Shown one piece after another: positions 18,337 through 29,539 of a stretch of DNA of 64,000 nucleotides. The notes beneath the pieces are model-generated. The model did not search any database. It was given only the letters and a program-made list of their open reading frames with translations, and was not told the origin of the DNA. Each line of letters begins with the position of its first letter. The first letter of the stretch is position 1. Origin of the DNA: Anaerolineae bacterium (lineage in GTDB: Bacteria; Chloroflexota; Anaerolineae; Anaerolineales; Anaerolineaceae); NCBI GenBank assembly GCA_013178295.1, contig JABLWW010000005.1, forward strand, positions 62,001 to 126,000, read 5' to 3'. The position numbers and the translations under genes are program-made.

Positions 18337-19926
18337 ATGTTTGTTTTGCTGCCTGCGTTCTTGCTATTGATCTTCAGCCTGGTTATTTTGTGGTTGCAGT
18401 GGAAACGACCAGGGTATGGGTACATCTGGTTATTGGCTGTGCTGGCTGCATTACTTGCATGGGGTTTGTGCTTTGCGTTCCGCTGGTGGCAGCCTCAACC
18501 GTTCCAGTTGATGTACTGGAATGTGCCAGGCGATGAGCAAATAGCCGTTGTCTTTATGGTGGATGATGTTAACTGGGCGTATGTTTTTGGCTTTGCGAGC
18601 TTGCTGCTGGTTGTGATCATTGCCGATTCGACGCGGTTGACGATTGCGGGGATTGGCTGGAGATGGGCAGCCAGTCTGGGGTATGTGGGCATTGGTATGC
18701 TGGCGGCGTTATCTGGCACGATGGTTACCTTTCTGCTGCTCTGGTCGTTGATTGATGTGGTTGATCTGGCACTCGTCTTGCGGCGATCTGAGGATTCTAG
18801 AGAGGTGAAATCAGCTATGCTGTCTTTGGGGGTAAGGATGGGGGGGACTTTCTTAATGATTTTGCCAATATGTCTGGACTTTGGCAGGCAAGGGACGGGA
18901 CTTGCTTTGAATGGCTTTTCTACCGAGAGCGGGATGTACTATGTGGCTGGTGTGATTTTGCGGCTTGGGCTTGTCCCGGGGCATTTGTGTTTCTCGCCGC
19001 CAGACGGTGGTTCGCGCGGCTTAAGAATTATCTCTTGTCTGATTGCACCGGCTTCTGCTATGGTTTTGTTAGGTAGACTCCCGCGGGGAATGGCTTTTCC
19101 CACCTGGCAGCCTTTTCTGTTGTTTGCTGTTGTGATTTTGGTTTTATATGCTGCGTGGATGTGGTCAAAAGTCGAAAACCAATCAAAGAGTATGTTCTAC
19201 TGGCAGTTTTCGCTTGCTGGGATGGCAGTGATATGTGTGTTGCGGGGTGTGCCTTCTGCCTCGATTGTCTGGGGGGTCTCCATGATATTATCGGGGGGAT
19301 TACTATTTCTTTATACCCACCGGCATGTTCAGCTTTCGTTTGTTCCTGTGCTGGGCGCGCTGGGTTTTTGCGGTTTGCCCTATACGCCTGCGGCGCGGGG
19401 TTGGCTTGGGCTGGCGCATCAGTTTGATCTTGTCGCGATTGCTATGTTGTTTGCCCACTTTTTATTGTTATATGGGTATGTACGTCATGGTTTGGTGGCT
19501 GGGGAAGACTATTTGCAAATTGAGCGCTGGGCGCAGGTCTTATATCCGGCGGCATTGATCATTATGATTGTTACTCAATGGTTCATTGGTTTATCTCGTT
19601 TGGAAGACTTATCCTATGGCGTTTTGTGGGCTTCGCTGCCTTCGGCAGGTCTGACGGCAGTGCGGTATTTCTGGTTGACCGACGCGTGGATGGAGAAAAA
19701 AATCTTTGCTGGTTATCCGCCCCGCAGGGTCATCTTTCAACGCCTTGAAAAGGGGGCAGCGGCTTTTTTAGGGCTGGAGTGGTTATCATATATTTTTGAG
19801 AAGATATATGTTGTATTTGGATGGGTCGTTAATGGGGTATCACGTATACTTGAAGGAGATGGCGGCGTGTTGTGGGCGCTTCTTCTCCTGACCTTATTGT
19901 CCACGTTGATACGTTCGCTAGAGTAA
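18337..19926 (+). CDS. Complex I/Mrp antiporter-like membrane subunit (NuoL/NuoM-like, divergent)
   Basis: A 529-residue protein, nearly all hydrophobic, with about 13-14 membrane segments, the architecture of ND5/MrpA/HyfB-type subunits. The sequence is divergent. LRLGLVPGHLCFSPPDGG corresponds to the PFHxWLPDA region but has lost its histidine-tryptophan core. It is first in a tightly packed trio with a NuoK-like and a NuoN-like gene, and no soluble hydrogenase or NADH-dehydrogenase subunits adjoin. It may belong to a membrane ion-translocating module. GGTGG lies 6 nt before the ATG at 18337; a GTG at 18319 is an alternative. Confidence 0.7.
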   Translation: MFVLLPAFLLLIFSLVILWLQWKRPGYGYIWLLAVLAALLAWGLCFAFRWWQPQPFQLMYWNVPGDEQIAVVFMVDDVNWAYVFGFASLLLVVIIADSTRLTIAGIGWRWAASLGYVGIGMLAALSGTMVTFLLLWSLIDVVDLALVLRRSEDSREVKSAMLSLGVRMGGTFLMILPICLDFGRQGTGLALNGFSTESGMYYVAGVILRLGLVPGHLCFSPPDGGSRGLRIISCLIAPASAMVLLGRLPRGMAFPTWQPFLLFAVVILVLYAAWMWSKVENQSKSMFYWQFSLAGMAVICVLRGVPSASIVWGVSMILSGGLLFLYTHRHVQLSFVPVLGALGFCGLPYTPAARGWLGLAHQFDLVAIAMLFAHFLLLYGYVRHGLVAGEDYLQIERWAQVLYPAALIIMIVTQWFIGLSRLEDLSYGVLWASLPSAGLTAVRYFWLTDAWMEKKIFAGYPPRRVIFQRLEKGAAAFLGLEWLSYIFEKIYVVFGWVVNGVSRILEGDGGVLWALLLLTLLSTLIRSLE

Positions 19927-19928
19927 AT

Positions 19929-20504
19929 ATGGTTTACGAAGTCCTGTCTGTTATCTCTGTCATCATGCTGCTGGCGGCTTCGCTGGCGGTGTTGATCACA
20001 TATAACTGGCGTGTTTGTGTTTTATCTCTTGCCGTGCAGTATTTGGCGGCTTTCTGGTTGATCAATCTGGATTACCCCCTAGCGATGGCGGCGGTGAAGC
20101 TGGTGGTGGGGTGGATGGTGTGTGCAATGCTGGGGGCTACCCCTGTGGATTTGAAACAGCCTGATGAACAGTTACCTGGCAGGTTGTTTCGGCTACTGGC
20201 TTCGGCAATGGTCTGGATACTTGTGTTCTCTATAGCACCTTCGGTGCTGCAATGGGTGCCAACGGGGATGGTTATTCTCTGGGGCGGTCTGGCGCTGATT
20301 GGCATGGGGTTGCTGCAAATCGGGATGACCACGTTTGCCCCACGCATTGTAGTGGGGTTGTTGACCATTCTGTCAGGTTTTGAAATTCTTTACTCCGTTC
20401 TTGAATCTTCTGTTTTGGTGGTTGGGCTGCTTGCGATTGTCAATCTTGGGATGGCTTTGGCAGGTTCATATCTGATGACTGTATCGGGAGGACTTGAGGT
20501 CTAA
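19929..20504 (+). CDS. Small membrane subunit, NuoK/MrpC/HyfE-like
   Basis: A 191-residue protein with six or so hydrophobic segments, placed between two antiporter-like genes exactly where NuoK/MrpC or HyfE-type subunits sit in complex-I-related operons. No strict motif is visible; the assignment rests on size, hydrophobicity and position. It starts 2 nt after the previous stop, and its TAA shares an A with the next ATG (TAATG). Confidence 0.55.
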   Translation: MVYEVLSVISVIMLLAASLAVLITYNWRVCVLSLAVQYLAAFWLINLDYPLAMAAVKLVVGWMVCAMLGATPVDLKQPDEQLPGRLFRLLASAMVWILVFSIAPSVLQWVPTGMVILWGGLALIGMGLLQIGMTTFAPRIVVGLLTILSGFEILYSVLESSVLVVGLLAIVNLGMALAGSYLMTVSGGLEV

Positions 20505-21919
20505 TGAATGCTCCCCTGATATGGATTGTGTTTCCTGTCATTGTTTCAGTGATTTTGTTTTTTCTTAGCGCACGGCGTTACTTGGTGGTGGGGCTTGCAA
20601 CAGGGAGCAACCTGTTTTTTGTCTTGCTGGGTTTGCTGTTACCTATTGATCGTCTGATCAAGCTTGGGCCATGGGCCTTTGAAGTTTCATCTACGTTGAT
20701 GGTGTTTGGACGCAAGTTTGTTATTACAGATTCTGATGCCCATCTGGTTGTCTTTTTGTATTTTTTTGCTGCGTTCTGGTTTTTTGGGGCGGGTGTTGTC
20801 AGAGCGCACCGGTTGTTTATTCCTATTGGCCAATGTATGGTTGCCATTGCAGTTGCCGCGATTTCTGTCGAACCTTTTTTATATGCAGGTCTGTTGATAG
20901 AGGTAGCTGTACTTCTCAGTGTGCCTATGCTGGTGCCTCCAGGTCGGCGCGTTGGACAGGGGGTTTTACGTTATCTCATCTTTCAAACGCTGGCGTTGCC
21001 CTTTGTGCTTTATGCCGGATGGGTGTCTGCTGGCGTTGAAGCTAATCCTGCCAATCAGAGGCTGTTACAGCAAGGGGTGGTGTTATTGGGTTTGGGATTT
21101 GCTTTTTGGCTGGCGGTTTTTCCTTTCCATAGCTGGGTACCCATTTTGGTAGGGGAGGCGCAGCCGTATGTTTCTGGGTTTTTGTTAAGTCTGTTGCAGA
21201 CGGTGGTATTGCTATTGATGCTTGGCTTTCTGGATTCTTTTGCCTGGCTGCGGGACTTTTCGGTTTTATCTCAGGTGTTGCAGTTGGTTGGCACAATTAT
21301 GGTTGCCAGCGCGGGGATTATGGCTGCTTTTCAGCGCGATGTTGCGCGGCTTTTTGGGCAGGCGGTTATTTTAGAGAGCGGGTTCGCCTTGCTGGCTTTG
21401 AGTGTTCCGGGCTATCAGGGAGCGGAGGTGTTTGCCGGTTTTTTTGCTGGCAGGCTTTTGGCGCTGGCGCTGTGGGCATTGGCGTTGTCTAATCTGGCGG
21501 CGGATGGGATTTCCTTTGGCTTTGACCATCTTAAGGGGCTCTTACACCGTCTTCCATTGACCAGCATCGCAGTGGTGTTGTCTGTGTTTTCCATAGCAGG
21601 GTTGCCTCTGCTGGCGAGTTTTCCGGTTCGGCTGATGTTGTTTGATAGACTTATCCCCGAGGCAGTTAACGCTGTAATTTGGGTGATGATCGGCTGTCTG
21701 GGGATGTTAATGGGGGGCATTCGTACTATGATGGTAGTGGCACACTCTCAAGAAGGCTGGCGATTTGAGGAAAGACTGCCACCTGCCATTTTGATGGCGA
21801 TTGGTTTGCTTGGGCTTGTCATCATTGGAATTTTTCCGCGCTGGATTATGCCATACTTGATACAATTGCTTGACCCTTTTCAAAGTCTTGGTGTTTTGAT
21901 GATATTGCCACTGATATAA
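20504..21919 (+). CDS. NuoN/NuoM/MrpD-like proton-translocating membrane subunit
   Basis: A 471-residue protein with about 14 membrane segments. LAVFPFHSWVPILVGEAQPYVSGFLLSLLQTVVL is the clearly recognisable ND2/ND4/MrpD signature. LFGQAVILESGFALLAL and FSIAGLPLLASFPVRLMLF match later helices of the family. It would be one of the antiporter-like pumps of a complex-I-related or Mrp-like assembly. It is third of the trio and translationally coupled to the small subunit by the TAATG overlap. Confidence 0.85.
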   Translation: MNAPLIWIVFPVIVSVILFFLSARRYLVVGLATGSNLFFVLLGLLLPIDRLIKLGPWAFEVSSTLMVFGRKFVITDSDAHLVVFLYFFAAFWFFGAGVVRAHRLFIPIGQCMVAIAVAAISVEPFLYAGLLIEVAVLLSVPMLVPPGRRVGQGVLRYLIFQTLALPFVLYAGWVSAGVEANPANQRLLQQGVVLLGLGFAFWLAVFPFHSWVPILVGEAQPYVSGFLLSLLQTVVLLLMLGFLDSFAWLRDFSVLSQVLQLVGTIMVASAGIMAAFQRDVARLFGQAVILESGFALLALSVPGYQGAEVFAGFFAGRLLALALWALALSNLAADGISFGFDHLKGLLHRLPLTSIAVVLSVFSIAGLPLLASFPVRLMLFDRLIPEAVNAVIWVMIGCLGMLMGGIRTMMVVAHSQEGWRFEERLPPAILMAIGLLGLVIIGIFPRWIMPYLIQLLDPFQSLGVLMILPLI

Positions 21920-21931
21920 GAGGTTATAAAC

Positions 21932-23110
21932 ATGGAACTTCAGGAAATCATGAAACGTCTGGAATGGCTGGACGAAGAACGGCGTAAAGATAAGAGCACG
22001 ATATCGCTGCTTGAGAATCGTTTGGTAACACTGGAGGGCAATATTGCCAGCCTGGTGCAACAGATAAGCGATGGCACTGACCGGCTTGCGCAAGTTGAAG
22101 TGATATTGGCGCGTCTTGATAATATTGACCTGACAATTTCACAAGCGCGTGTCGAAGCCAGTCGTTCTCTTGAAAATCTTGAAAAGCAGCGTATTGAACG
22201 CGAGCGCGAGATGGAAAAATCCCGCAGGAGTGATTTGGAAGGGGTTAACAAGGCAATTGGCGAGCTTCGCAAAGGGTTTGAAGCGATTAATGAGATTAGA
22301 AAAAGTCTGCAGTTAAGAGTGGATGAGGAAAATCGCCTGGGCAGGCTGCTGGAGGAATTGAAGAATAACTTTGAAGAAAGCCAACGAGCGGAGGAGGAAA
22401 GACAGCGTTCACAGAGGATTACTGAAGAGGGGCGAAGGCAAGATGCCAAACGTCTGATGGATTTGCAGGGTGAGGTGATCGCTTTGCGCAAACGGGGGGA
22501 TGAGCAGCGTGGAAAGCTGGATGTGATGGCTGACAGTGTAAGAAAGGTTGAACTGCGCATGTCGGAGTTTCAGGCAGCCGAGAATGAACGGCGGCAGATG
22601 ATAAATTCCTTTGTGGAGAAACTCAATCTACAGGAGCTGGATCGAGAACGTGTCTGGAAAGAATGGCAGGGGCGGTTTGAGGAGATTATCCAGCGGGCGG
22701 TGGCTCTGGATACAGAAATGCAGGCGTTGGAGGCTACCAACCGTGCATTAAAGCGTTCTCAACAAGAGTTCGAGGAGATCACCCAGCGGTTTGATCGCAG
22801 AGTCAACGAAATTACCGAGATGCAGCGTCTAACGGAAGAGCGCTTCCGGCAGGAGTGGACAGTTTTCAAAGCGGATGATCAGAAGCGTTGGATGAATTAC
22901 ATGCTTGCGCAGGAGGAACAGCAGCGAGAAATGAATCGCCTGTATGAAAAGGTGAATGAGCGTCTGGCATTGCTGGAAGATATAACACAGGAGATACGCG
23001 ATTTTGATCATCAGGTGTCTGAACATTTAGAGAGGCAGATGCAAGACCTGCTGAATATGACACATCAGTGGGCAGACAACTTTGAAAAAATAACCGGTAA
23101 GCCCAAGTAG
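21932..23110 (+). CDS. Long coiled-coil protein
   Basis: A 392-residue, extremely charged protein predicted to be a continuous alpha-helical coiled coil. There are regular heptads from about residue 5 to 385, with Glu, Arg, Lys and Gln dominating and no Pro-rich or membrane part. No family is recognised. It lies 13 bp after the membrane trio and 14 bp before selB, so it is probably co-transcribed with both. It could be a scaffold or cytoskeletal element, but this is speculation. Confidence 0.75.
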   Translation: MELQEIMKRLEWLDEERRKDKSTISLLENRLVTLEGNIASLVQQISDGTDRLAQVEVILARLDNIDLTISQARVEASRSLENLEKQRIEREREMEKSRRSDLEGVNKAIGELRKGFEAINEIRKSLQLRVDEENRLGRLLEELKNNFEESQRAEEERQRSQRITEEGRRQDAKRLMDLQGEVIALRKRGDEQRGKLDVMADSVRKVELRMSEFQAAENERRQMINSFVEKLNLQELDRERVWKEWQGRFEEIIQRAVALDTEMQALEATNRALKRSQQEFEEITQRFDRRVNEITEMQRLTEERFRQEWTVFKADDQKRWMNYMLAQEEQQREMNRLYEKVNERLALLEDITQEIRDFDHQVSEHLERQMQDLLNMTHQWADNFEKITGKPK

Positions 23111-23124
23111 GGTGTAGAGGGGTC

Positions 23125-25023
23125 ATGCGGGTCATTGGAACAGCTGGGCATGTAGATCACGGTAAATCAACGCTGGTAGCCGCGCTCACTGGCACACACC
23201 CCGACAGGTTGAAGGAAGAACAACTGCGGGAGATGACCATTGATCTGGGGTTTGCATGGATGAAACTCCCTGATGGCGAAGAGGTTGGCATTGTTGATGT
23301 ACCCGGTCATCGCGATTTCATCAGCAACATGCTGGCAGGTGTTGGCGGGATTGATATGGCGCTGCTGGTCATTGCTGCTGATGAAGGTGTGATGCCTCAA
23401 ACAAGGGAGCACTTATCCATCCTGGATATTTTAGGTGTGGGTGGGGGCATAATTGTCTTGACGAAAATAGATTTGGTTGATGATGCATGGCTGGAGATGG
23501 TCGAAAGTGATGTGTCCCGGTGTATGGCTGGCACGGTTATGGAAAACGCTCCGCTTGTGCGCGTTTCGGCACGCACTGGTGAGGGGTTGCCAGACCTGGT
23601 GCAGATGATTTCCCAACGTCTGGCTGCCACTCCGCCCCGTCCTGATTTTCACCGTCCACGTCTGGCTATAGACCGTGCTTTTTCTGTTTCTGGTTTTGGC
23701 ACGGTGGTAACGGGCACGTTGCTAGATGGATGCTTGCGTGTGGGGGATGAGGTCGAAATCCTGCCTTCCCGCATTCATGGCAGAATTCGGGGATTGCAAA
23801 ACCACAAGACCAAAACTGATTTGGCGCTGCCTGGCAGCAGAACAGCGGTTAATCTTTCGGGAGTACGTTTAGACCAGGTGAAGAGGGGTGATGTGTTGGC
23901 GCATCCCGAAAGATACACTGCTACCCAGCGTCTGGACGCTCATTTCCGATTGCTTGAAGAAGCCAACGCTACTCTGCGGCATAATGTGGAAGTTAAGATG
24001 TTTATTGGTGCAGCGGAGGTTCTGGCACGTGTGCGGTTACTGGGTAAAGAGATACTGCGTCCTGGTGAAGTAGGGTGGATTCAGCTGGAGACAGAAGCCC
24101 CTGTTGTGGCTTTGCGCGGCGATCATTACATCTTACGGCGTCCATCTCCGGCAGAGACTTTGGGCGGTGGACTGATTGTTGAACCGTTTTCCACCCAGCG
24201 GCACAAACGCTTCTCGTCTCAGGTTATCGAGGGACTTGAAAAACTGATGTACGGTACAACCAGTGATGTGGTGTTGCGGACTTGCGATGCGGTCGAGGTG
24301 ATGACCCTTTCAGAACTGATGGGACGTGTCAAAGCCCCGCAACATGAAATTTTGGACAGTGTCAGAGAACTGGCGGAACATAACCACTTGATGCTGTTTG
24401 TTGAAAAAGAAGGGGATTTGAGCGAGGATACTTTGATCATCAGTTATTCTCAGTGGGATAAGCTGACACAAAGACTTCTTCAGGAGATGAGATACTTTCA
24501 TCGTCAATTTCCTCTGCGGAAAGGTATACCGCGCGAGGAACTCAAAAGCCGTCTGAAGCTTTCCGGCAGGCTGTTTAATGCGTGTTTGCGCGCATGGCTG
24601 CAAAAAGGACTGATTCTGGAGGAAAACTTGCTGATTCATCTTCCCGAACACAGGATACAGTTTAACCGCCAGCAGCAAACTCTGGTTGATGAGTTACTTA
24701 GAGCATTTAAGCAGTCGCCGTTTGCGCCCCCCACTGTGAGTGAATGCATTCAGCAAGTGGGTGAACAGGTTTATGCCGCACTTTTGGATTTAGGTATCCT
24801 GGTGCAGGTGTCTGCACAGGTGGTGTTCCGCAGGGAGGATTACGACACGCTTGTGGCGGCGGTTAGAGAACACTTTTCAAAGGAAGAAACCTTAACGGTG
24901 ATTCAATTTCGTGATCGCTTTGGCAGCAGTCGGCGTTATGTGTTGGCTTTTCTGGAGCATCTTGATGCAATAGGGATAACAGTGCGGGATGGTGATGTGC
25001 GGAGAATAAGCAGAAGTGCATAG
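23125..25023 (+). CDS. selB: Selenocysteine-specific translation elongation factor
   Basis: A 632-residue GTPase that delivers selenocysteinyl-tRNA to UGA codons marked by a SECIS hairpin. The G domain shows G1 GHVDHGKST (residues 8-16), G3 DVPGH and G4 TKID. EF-Tu-like beta barrels follow (SVSGFGTVVTGTL). A C-terminal third of winged helices (about 380-630) for SECIS binding separates SelB from EF-Tu. Length is standard. selA lies 33 kb further on in the same window; neither selC nor selD is visible here. GAGGGG just before the ATG sets the start. Confidence 0.96.
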   Translation: MRVIGTAGHVDHGKSTLVAALTGTHPDRLKEEQLREMTIDLGFAWMKLPDGEEVGIVDVPGHRDFISNMLAGVGGIDMALLVIAADEGVMPQTREHLSILDILGVGGGIIVLTKIDLVDDAWLEMVESDVSRCMAGTVMENAPLVRVSARTGEGLPDLVQMISQRLAATPPRPDFHRPRLAIDRAFSVSGFGTVVTGTLLDGCLRVGDEVEILPSRIHGRIRGLQNHKTKTDLALPGSRTAVNLSGVRLDQVKRGDVLAHPERYTATQRLDAHFRLLEEANATLRHNVEVKMFIGAAEVLARVRLLGKEILRPGEVGWIQLETEAPVVALRGDHYILRRPSPAETLGGGLIVEPFSTQRHKRFSSQVIEGLEKLMYGTTSDVVLRTCDAVEVMTLSELMGRVKAPQHEILDSVRELAEHNHLMLFVEKEGDLSEDTLIISYSQWDKLTQRLLQEMRYFHRQFPLRKGIPREELKSRLKLSGRLFNACLRAWLQKGLILEENLLIHLPEHRIQFNRQQQTLVDELLRAFKQSPFAPPTVSECIQQVGEQVYAALLDLGILVQVSAQVVFRREDYDTLVAAVREHFSKEETLTVIQFRDRFGSSRRYVLAFLEHLDAIGITVRDGDVRRISRSA

Positions 25024-25061
25024 AACGGTTATTACGGACTGGGACATGCTGTCTCAAAACT

Positions 25062-25090
25062 TTGACAAAGCGAGCATTGCATGTTAAACT
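25062..25090 (+). promoter_or_regulatory. Sigma-70-like promoter of the mtnA-adoK-ahcY unit
   Basis: TTGACA (25062-25067), 17-bp spacer, TAAACT (25085-25090). It uses the same two hexamers as the gntR promoter. The mtnA frame is open across it, but initiation here excludes translation starts before about 25097. Confidence 0.72.
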
Positions 25091-25109
25091 TGGCTATCAC
25101 AACCTGATT

Positions 25110-25135
25110 GACGCTCTCCAAAGAGAGCGTCTTTT
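25110..25135 (+). promoter_or_regulatory. Leader hairpin with short T tract before mtnA
   Basis: Perfect 9-bp stem GACGCTCTC / GAGAGCGTC with CAAA loop, followed by TTTTA. It lies in the leader between the predicted transcription start (~25097) and the ATG at 25158. It resembles a weak attenuator; the T run is short, and no known SAM or SAH riboswitch core is seen beside it. Confidence 0.5.
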
Positions 25136-25157
25136 ACTGAAAGCGAGCAAAATCTTG

Positions 25158-26204
25158 ATGAGAACCCTGGAATGGGATGATGAAAAGTTAGAACTTCTAT
25201 TGATTGATCAGCGTCTTTTGCCTGACCAGTTTGAGATTTTTGTTTGCAGGACGTATCAGGATGTGGTTGTGGCAATTCGGGATATGATTGTGCGCGGCGC
25301 GCCAGCCATAGGAGCAGCAGCTGCGTTTGGCATGGCGCTGGCAGTTTGCCGTCCTGAGACTGGAACATCGGATGATCTACATGCTCTCTTAAGACGGGCG
25401 GCAGGGGATTTGCTTGCTTCCCGCCCGACGGCTGTCAATCTTGCCTGGGGGGTGCAGCGCATGTTGAAAGTGGCTGATGATGCGGCACTCACGCTATCCG
25501 ACATATCACAGAGACTCATCGCTGAAGCCAAGCGAATAGCAGAGGAAGACGTTGAAACCAATAAGCGCATGGCTGTGCACGGTGCTGCTCTGATACAGGA
25601 TGGTGATACGATTATTCATCACTGCAATACAGGTTCCCTGGCAACGGTGGATTGGGGGACGGCATTAGGGGTTATTCGCATGGCGCATGAAAATGGCAAA
25701 CGCGTTCATGTGCTGGTAGATGAAACCCGCCCCCGCTTGCAAGGGGCACGCTTGACGGCTTGGGAGCTCGAGCAGTACCGCATTCCATACGAAATCATTT
25801 GTGATAACGCCGCTGGTTATTTTTTGCGCACCGGAAGGGCACAAAAGGTTTTCTTTGGTGCTGACCGTGTGGCTGCCAATGGCGATGTCGCCAACAAGGT
25901 GGGTTCTTATATGCTTGCTTTGGCAGCGCATGCAAACGATGTTCCTGTGTTTTCGGTCTTTCCAACAACGACTGTTGACTTAAACCTGGAACATGGCGAC
26001 TTGATCCCCATAGAAGAACGCGACTGTTCTGAAGTGTTAAATATTCAAATTGATGGCAAACCGGTTACACCCAAAGGAGCTAAAGCGCGTAATCCTGCTT
26101 TTGATGTTACCCCAAACCATCTGCTTACCGCGCTGGTAACCGAAAAAGGGGTCATTTACCCACCCTTTTGGCAAAATCTGCCGCGTACTATCCTTGAAAC
26201 ATGA
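25158..26204 (+). CDS. mtnA: S-methyl-5-thioribose-1-phosphate isomerase
   Basis: A 348-residue enzyme of the methionine salvage pathway, isomerising MTR-1-phosphate to methylthioribulose-1-phosphate. Motifs: RDMIVRGAPAIGAAAAFGMAL, HHCNTGSLATVDWGTALG (catalytic Cys), VDETRPRLQGARLTAWEL, GADRVAANGDVANKVGSY (catalytic Asp) and NPAFDVTPNHLLTALVTEKG. These separate it from eIF2B-like proteins. The ATG at 25158 gives the family's usual N terminus (TLEWDD); the open frame upstream is promoter and leader. No mtnK, mtnB or mtnD lies nearby. The neighbours handle adenosine and S-adenosylhomocysteine, so the cluster clears SAM by-products. Confidence 0.93.
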   Translation: MRTLEWDDEKLELLLIDQRLLPDQFEIFVCRTYQDVVVAIRDMIVRGAPAIGAAAAFGMALAVCRPETGTSDDLHALLRRAAGDLLASRPTAVNLAWGVQRMLKVADDAALTLSDISQRLIAEAKRIAEEDVETNKRMAVHGAALIQDGDTIIHHCNTGSLATVDWGTALGVIRMAHENGKRVHVLVDETRPRLQGARLTAWELEQYRIPYEIICDNAAGYFLRTGRAQKVFFGADRVAANGDVANKVGSYMLALAAHANDVPVFSVFPTTTVDLNLEHGDLIPIEERDCSEVLNIQIDGKPVTPKGAKARNPAFDVTPNHLLTALVTEKGVIYPPFWQNLPRTILET

Positions 26205-26215
26205 GGGTTGTAAAA

Positions 26216-28466
<2,251 letters not shown>

Positions 28467-28544
28467 TTTGACCTAAGGCAAACACCTCTTTGGGGACTGC
28501 TCCAAAATAAAGAAGGGCAGTTTCCTTTTTGAGGCTGGTATTGT

Positions 28545-28580
28545 GGCTGCCTGTTTGGTTATTTCAGGCAGCCGCTTTTT
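28545..28580 (+). terminator. Intrinsic terminator after ahcY
   Basis: GGCTGCCTG (28545-28553) / CAGGCAGCC (28565-28573), 9 bp with 11-nt loop, then GCTTTTT. It reaches the stop codon of the convergent minus-strand gene. Confidence 0.85.
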
Positions 28581-29496
28581 ATTCTATGACAACAGCCATG
28601 TAGTTGAGAACTCTCCAGGAGTCAAGAAAAGCGTCCACGCTGCGTTTGTAGGTCATTGCTCCGTCCACGAGTGTTATAAATGAAGGGTCATAGCCGGTTA
28701 CAATAGCGGTGTGTTCAAACGCTGCAACCAGTGTGGTGTTTCCGTTGGAGGAGGTATAAGAAACTGCCGCGCCCGGGACGGTGTTGCCAATTACCCATAC
28801 AATCACCGGCTGCCCGCTTGCAATTTCTTTTTGTAGCTCTTGATATGTCATCCCCTTGCGTTCCCAAGCGTTTAGACCATATTCACGCAATAGAGCTGCC
28901 ACCGGAGGGGCATGCACGCCATACGAATTGGGTGGAAGCTGTCCGCGCGCATCCCAATAATTGCCAACGAAGCCGCTTTCGGGATCGTCTGAACGCGGCA
29001 GCTTATTGAGGAATTCCGTTTCATCTATGGAGATACCAAAAAAAGCTGCCAGGTCAACCGCAGAGCGGGCTTCGCAGTCCAGTGTTGAAATCTGGGCGTG
29101 CCCGGTAACGCCTGGTATTTGGGCGGATTCGGGGATGGTCTCTTCGACTGGTGGAGGGGGGAGGGTGGCTGAAGGCAATGGGGTTTCGCTTGGGGTGGGT
29201 GTTAAGGTGGGGGTGAAAGTAGGCGTTGAGGTGGGGGTGGATGTTGGCGTGGGTGTTGCGCTGCTAGTCGGGGTGAGGGTGGTAGTGGGGGTAGCTGTGG
29301 TTGACGGAAGCGGCTGAAAGGGGGTAAGGGAGGCGGTGGCAGTGTAAGAGTATGCCTGCACCTGGCGGGGTTTTAGGATGATCTGTACGGCAATTGGTTT
29401 AGCCCATGATTGCAAATTTGATGGCGCGTTACACGATAAGGTGCACGCAAGCGACACCGCTACAATAGACGCCATCCGCCAGGAAAATATCTTCAT
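28579..29496 (-). CDS. C39-like cysteine peptidase lipoprotein with Thr/Pro-rich stalk
   Basis: A 305-residue exported protein. The N-terminal hydrophobic segment ends near a Cys (ACTLSCNAP), suggesting a lipobox-like site. Residues ~55-125 are a low-complexity Thr/Pro/Ser stalk of repeated TPT units. The C-terminal domain resembles C39-type papain-fold peptidases: catalytic Cys in ISTLDCEARSAVDLAAFFG, Glu-His in FEHTAIVTGYD, and an Asp in LVDGAM. It probably acts at the cell surface; the substrate is unknown. Stalks of this kind are frequent in Chloroflexota lipoproteins. It is downstream of, and parallel to, the NBR1-Ig lipoprotein. Confidence 0.85.
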   Translation of the reverse strand: MKIFSWRMASIVAVSLACTLSCNAPSNLQSWAKPIAVQIILKPRQVQAYSYTATASLTPFQPLPSTTATPTTTLTPTSSATPTPTSTPTSTPTFTPTLTPTPSETPLPSATLPPPPVEETIPESAQIPGVTGHAQISTLDCEARSAVDLAAFFGISIDETEFLNKLPRSDDPESGFVGNYWDARGQLPPNSYGVHAPPVAALLREYGLNAWERKGMTYQELQKEIASGQPVIVWVIGNTVPGAAVSYTSSNGNTTLVAAFEHTAIVTGYDPSFITLVDGAMTYKRSVDAFLDSWRVLNYMAVVIE

Positions 29497-29539
29497 TTCT
29501 CAGCAAGCTTTTCTCTTGCAGGAGCATTTGATCATGCGG

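Noticed and set aside
25091..25157. SAM or SAH riboswitch upstream of mtnA
   Set aside because: Only one simple hairpin is present; no conserved aptamer core could be found.
28579..29320. Plus-strand open frames opposite the C39 lipoprotein
   Set aside because: They read the complement of the Thr/Pro stalk as low-complexity Val/Gly; the minus frame has signal peptide, linker and protease motifs.
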